DNA of 64,000 nucleotides, taken from assembly GCA_963575745.1 (NCBI GenBank), contig CAUYUJ010007224.1, forward strand, positions 290,001-354,000. The letters run 5' to 3'. The notes below the pieces were generated by a model that saw only the letters and a program-made list of their open reading frames with translations, had not been told where the DNA came from and searched no databases. The position numbers were made by a program, and so were the translations under genes. Each line of letters starts with the position of its first letter. The first letter of the stretch is position 1. Source of the stretch: Prorocentrum cordatum. Lineage: Eukaryota; Sar; Dinophyceae; Prorocentrales; Prorocentraceae. This document shows, piece after piece, positions 63,301 through 64,000 of this stretch.

Positions 63301-63486
63301 CGCATTCTTGTCGGCCGCGGCGGCGGCATCCGGCGCGGCCTGCGTCGCGGCAGCCGCTGACCCTGCCGCCGCGCACGCCGACGCCGCTGCTGCGCTGGCT
63401 GGGCCGCCCGCGCCTGCGGGAGCGGGGTGAGCGCTGCAGCCCGCGCCGCCGCCCGCCGACCCGGGCTGCGCCTGCGGCGGCATCAT
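58714..63486 (-). CDS. Gene 5: three-exon uncharacterised protein of ~1,230 residues
   Basis: Exons on the minus strand: 63,486-62,758, 62,475-61,089 and 60,306-58,714. Exon 1 joins exon 2 in phase 0 through a GC donor (GGAG|GCGCAG) and acceptor CGCAG|GCAA. The N-terminus is Ala/Pro-rich; a folded-looking region follows (GQDVVSVLGSESGLLRLKKV onwards). The centre is helical with a (K/R)A repeat (AAAKAKAKAKVKAKPKAKAN). The C-terminal part carries a basic cluster KKKKVEQPQPPVKKQK near 59,190, a possible nuclear signal. I recall similar unnamed proteins in dinoflagellates; I know no function. A frame break lies near 61,695. The exon 2 donor is unresolved (TAGG|GAGGAG fits the phase but is a rare GA donor). 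A relict leader and a good AG acceptor lie just upstream. Confidence 0.65.
60307..61088 (-). other. Gene 5 intron 2 with palindrome, CCCAAGA-like and CTC repeats
   Basis: The acceptor side holds a perfect 21-bp inverted repeat (60,325-60,367). Then come about 250 bp of CCCAAGA/GGGGCC-like degenerate sequence (60,420-60,670), a GTCCTCGTCCTC patch and a (CTC)n tract at about 61,005-61,050. Confidence 0.55.
60325..60367. repeat. Perfect 21-bp inverted repeat, 1-base loop
   Basis: Arms 60,325-60,345 and 60,347-60,367 are exact reverse complements (CCAAACGTCAGCACGCGACA and one more base per arm) around a single T. A second, slightly imperfect palindrome centred on AGATCT overlaps its right end (about 60,361-60,381). 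It lies 19 bases inside gene 5 intron 2 from the exon 3 acceptor. Confidence 0.95.
61089..62475 (-). CDS. Gene 5 exon 2, with frame break near 61,695
   Basis: Begins CGCAG|GCAA (ASFHASNQGPTKITARSGNY onwards) and is convincing to about SLRLSVGRCALE. From about 61,695 the convincing frame moves by one base (MWADDLVLCLNFVVSDACKN onwards) to QLAYLR at 61,089. One extra base in GAGGATGTG would explain it. The 3' border is set by phase only. Confidence 0.6.
62476..62757 (-). other. Gene 5 intron 1, 282 bp
   Basis: GC donor, AG acceptor, both next to the word AGGC. No repeat tract is seen inside. Its compactness contrasts with the kilobase introns of gene 2. Confidence 0.6.
62758..63486 (-). CDS. 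Gene 5 exon 1
   Basis: Starts MMPPQAQPG (ATG at 63,486; the next codon is also ATG) and encodes 243 residues ending LKEVPEME. An Ala-rich tail leads into ordinary coding sequence with PFFVPFFDEKGLRMIFRDEC and YHALTFGGRSDAVYALAEKE. The donor is GGAG|GCGCAG, phase 0. Confidence 0.7.
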
Positions 63487-63511
63487 GGGCGCGCAGCGCA
63501 GTAGAGCGCCG

Positions 63512-63540
63512 ACCTCTGGAGATAAGAAGAGAGAAACTAT
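63512..63540 (-). promoter_or_regulatory. Splice acceptor upstream of the gene 5 start
   Basis: On the minus strand the sequence AGTTTCTCTCTTCTTATCTC followed by CAG is a textbook polypyrimidine tract and acceptor, about 27 bases before the ATG at 63,486. In a dinoflagellate it could receive the spliced leader by trans-splicing or end an upstream cis intron. Confidence 0.5.
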
Positions 63541-63548
63541 GACTAATA

Positions 63549-63563
63549 GAGCCAAACGCTACG
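63549..63563 (-). other. Possible relict spliced leader upstream of gene 5
   Basis: On the minus strand the 15 bases CGTAGCGTTTGGCTC match spliced-leader core positions 2-18 with two bases missing and one changed. It is in the sense orientation of gene 5, about 63 bases upstream of the ATG, directly before the acceptor tract. It is weaker than the copy at 19,999. Confidence 0.4.
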
Positions 63564-64000
63564 AGGTCGGAAGCCCTGCCGCAAGGCGAGGTGCCCAAGT
63601 TAGCGCGGGCATTGGCCCTGGCACCGAACAGAAGGGACGACTCGGACCAATTCGGGGGTCCCACGGGGCCCCATTCACCATGTTCCAGCGGCGTGGAGGG
63701 GGCCGAGAGCTCCGAGTCTCGAGTCGAGAGACAGCCGCGAGGGCCCCGCGTCGGTCCCGCGGGAGAAGCCGTCGCTTAGCACACTGGAAAATGTAGGGCG
63801 GTTGCGTTTCGACGCTTGCTGGACATGCCATTCGAACTCGGTGGTTCTGCAGAGTGAACCCTGCGAGAAGCGTCTCGGCCAGCGAGAAGCGTCTCAATAG
63901 TGACTGGCCTTGTCAGCCAGTTCTGTGAACGGGCAAGTCGAGCACGAATGGCAAGTCCAGCAGGGCCCTGGGAGCTCTCGCCTGAACTGCGCACGCAGCG
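63564..64000. other. Window end, nothing recognised
   Basis: GC-rich sequence with a short duplication (GCGAGAAGCGTCTC at about 63,867 and 63,881). I see no exon, RNA gene or repeat family member. Confidence 0.4.

Overview
The window reads as nuclear DNA of a dinoflagellate, probably a GC-rich core species; a Prorocentrum-like genome is a guess. Four things point there. A near-perfect genomic copy of the dinoflagellate spliced leader (19 of 21 bases) lies just upstream of an intronless gene. Most introns I can place start with GC rather than GT and end AG|G. There is a C5 cytosine methyltransferase-like gene and a Ty1/copia-type element, both common in these genomes. Most of the rest is low-complexity repeat. 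Nothing looks bacterial: no operons, ribosome binding sites or dense coding.

Layout. 1-19,990 holds no gene I can support. It is a patchwork of GGA/CTC trinucleotide tracts, a degenerate CCCAAGAGGCCC-type repeat family, an 82/83-bp tandem array (11,325-11,830) and a 1-kb CCA/CAC-rich strand-biased tract (17,590-18,560). Gene 1 (20,051-21,283, +) is intronless, ends in a GIY-YIG-like domain and follows a relict spliced leader. Gene 2 (23,666-35,854, +) is a nine-exon reconstruction of an uncharacterised protein of about 1,540 residues with an HMG-box-like segment and a Cys/His-rich C-terminus. Gene 3 (38,907-43,704, +) is a C5 DNA methyltransferase-like protein with its core motifs spread over two exons. 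Gene 4 (47,352-48,221, +) shows only two candidate 5' exons. From about 49,870 to 55,918 (+) lies a copia-like element encoding gag, protease and integrase, with three CCCH zinc fingers and an RS-rich stretch. A 17-bp tandem duplication breaks its frame and I see no reverse transcriptase. Gene 5 (63,486-58,714, -) is a three-exon uncharacterised protein of about 1,230 residues.

Genes 2, 3 and 5 each carry one apparent single-base frame break inside an otherwise convincing exon, which could be assembly error or decay. Exon borders were inferred by matching reading phase across AG|G acceptors; no transcript evidence was available. Family statements about genes 2, 4 and 5 are general recollection, not searches. 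The genes do not form an obvious pathway. The common threads are processed-cDNA recycling (relict leaders), retroelement activity and introns whose borders look like duplicated AGG(C/T) sites.
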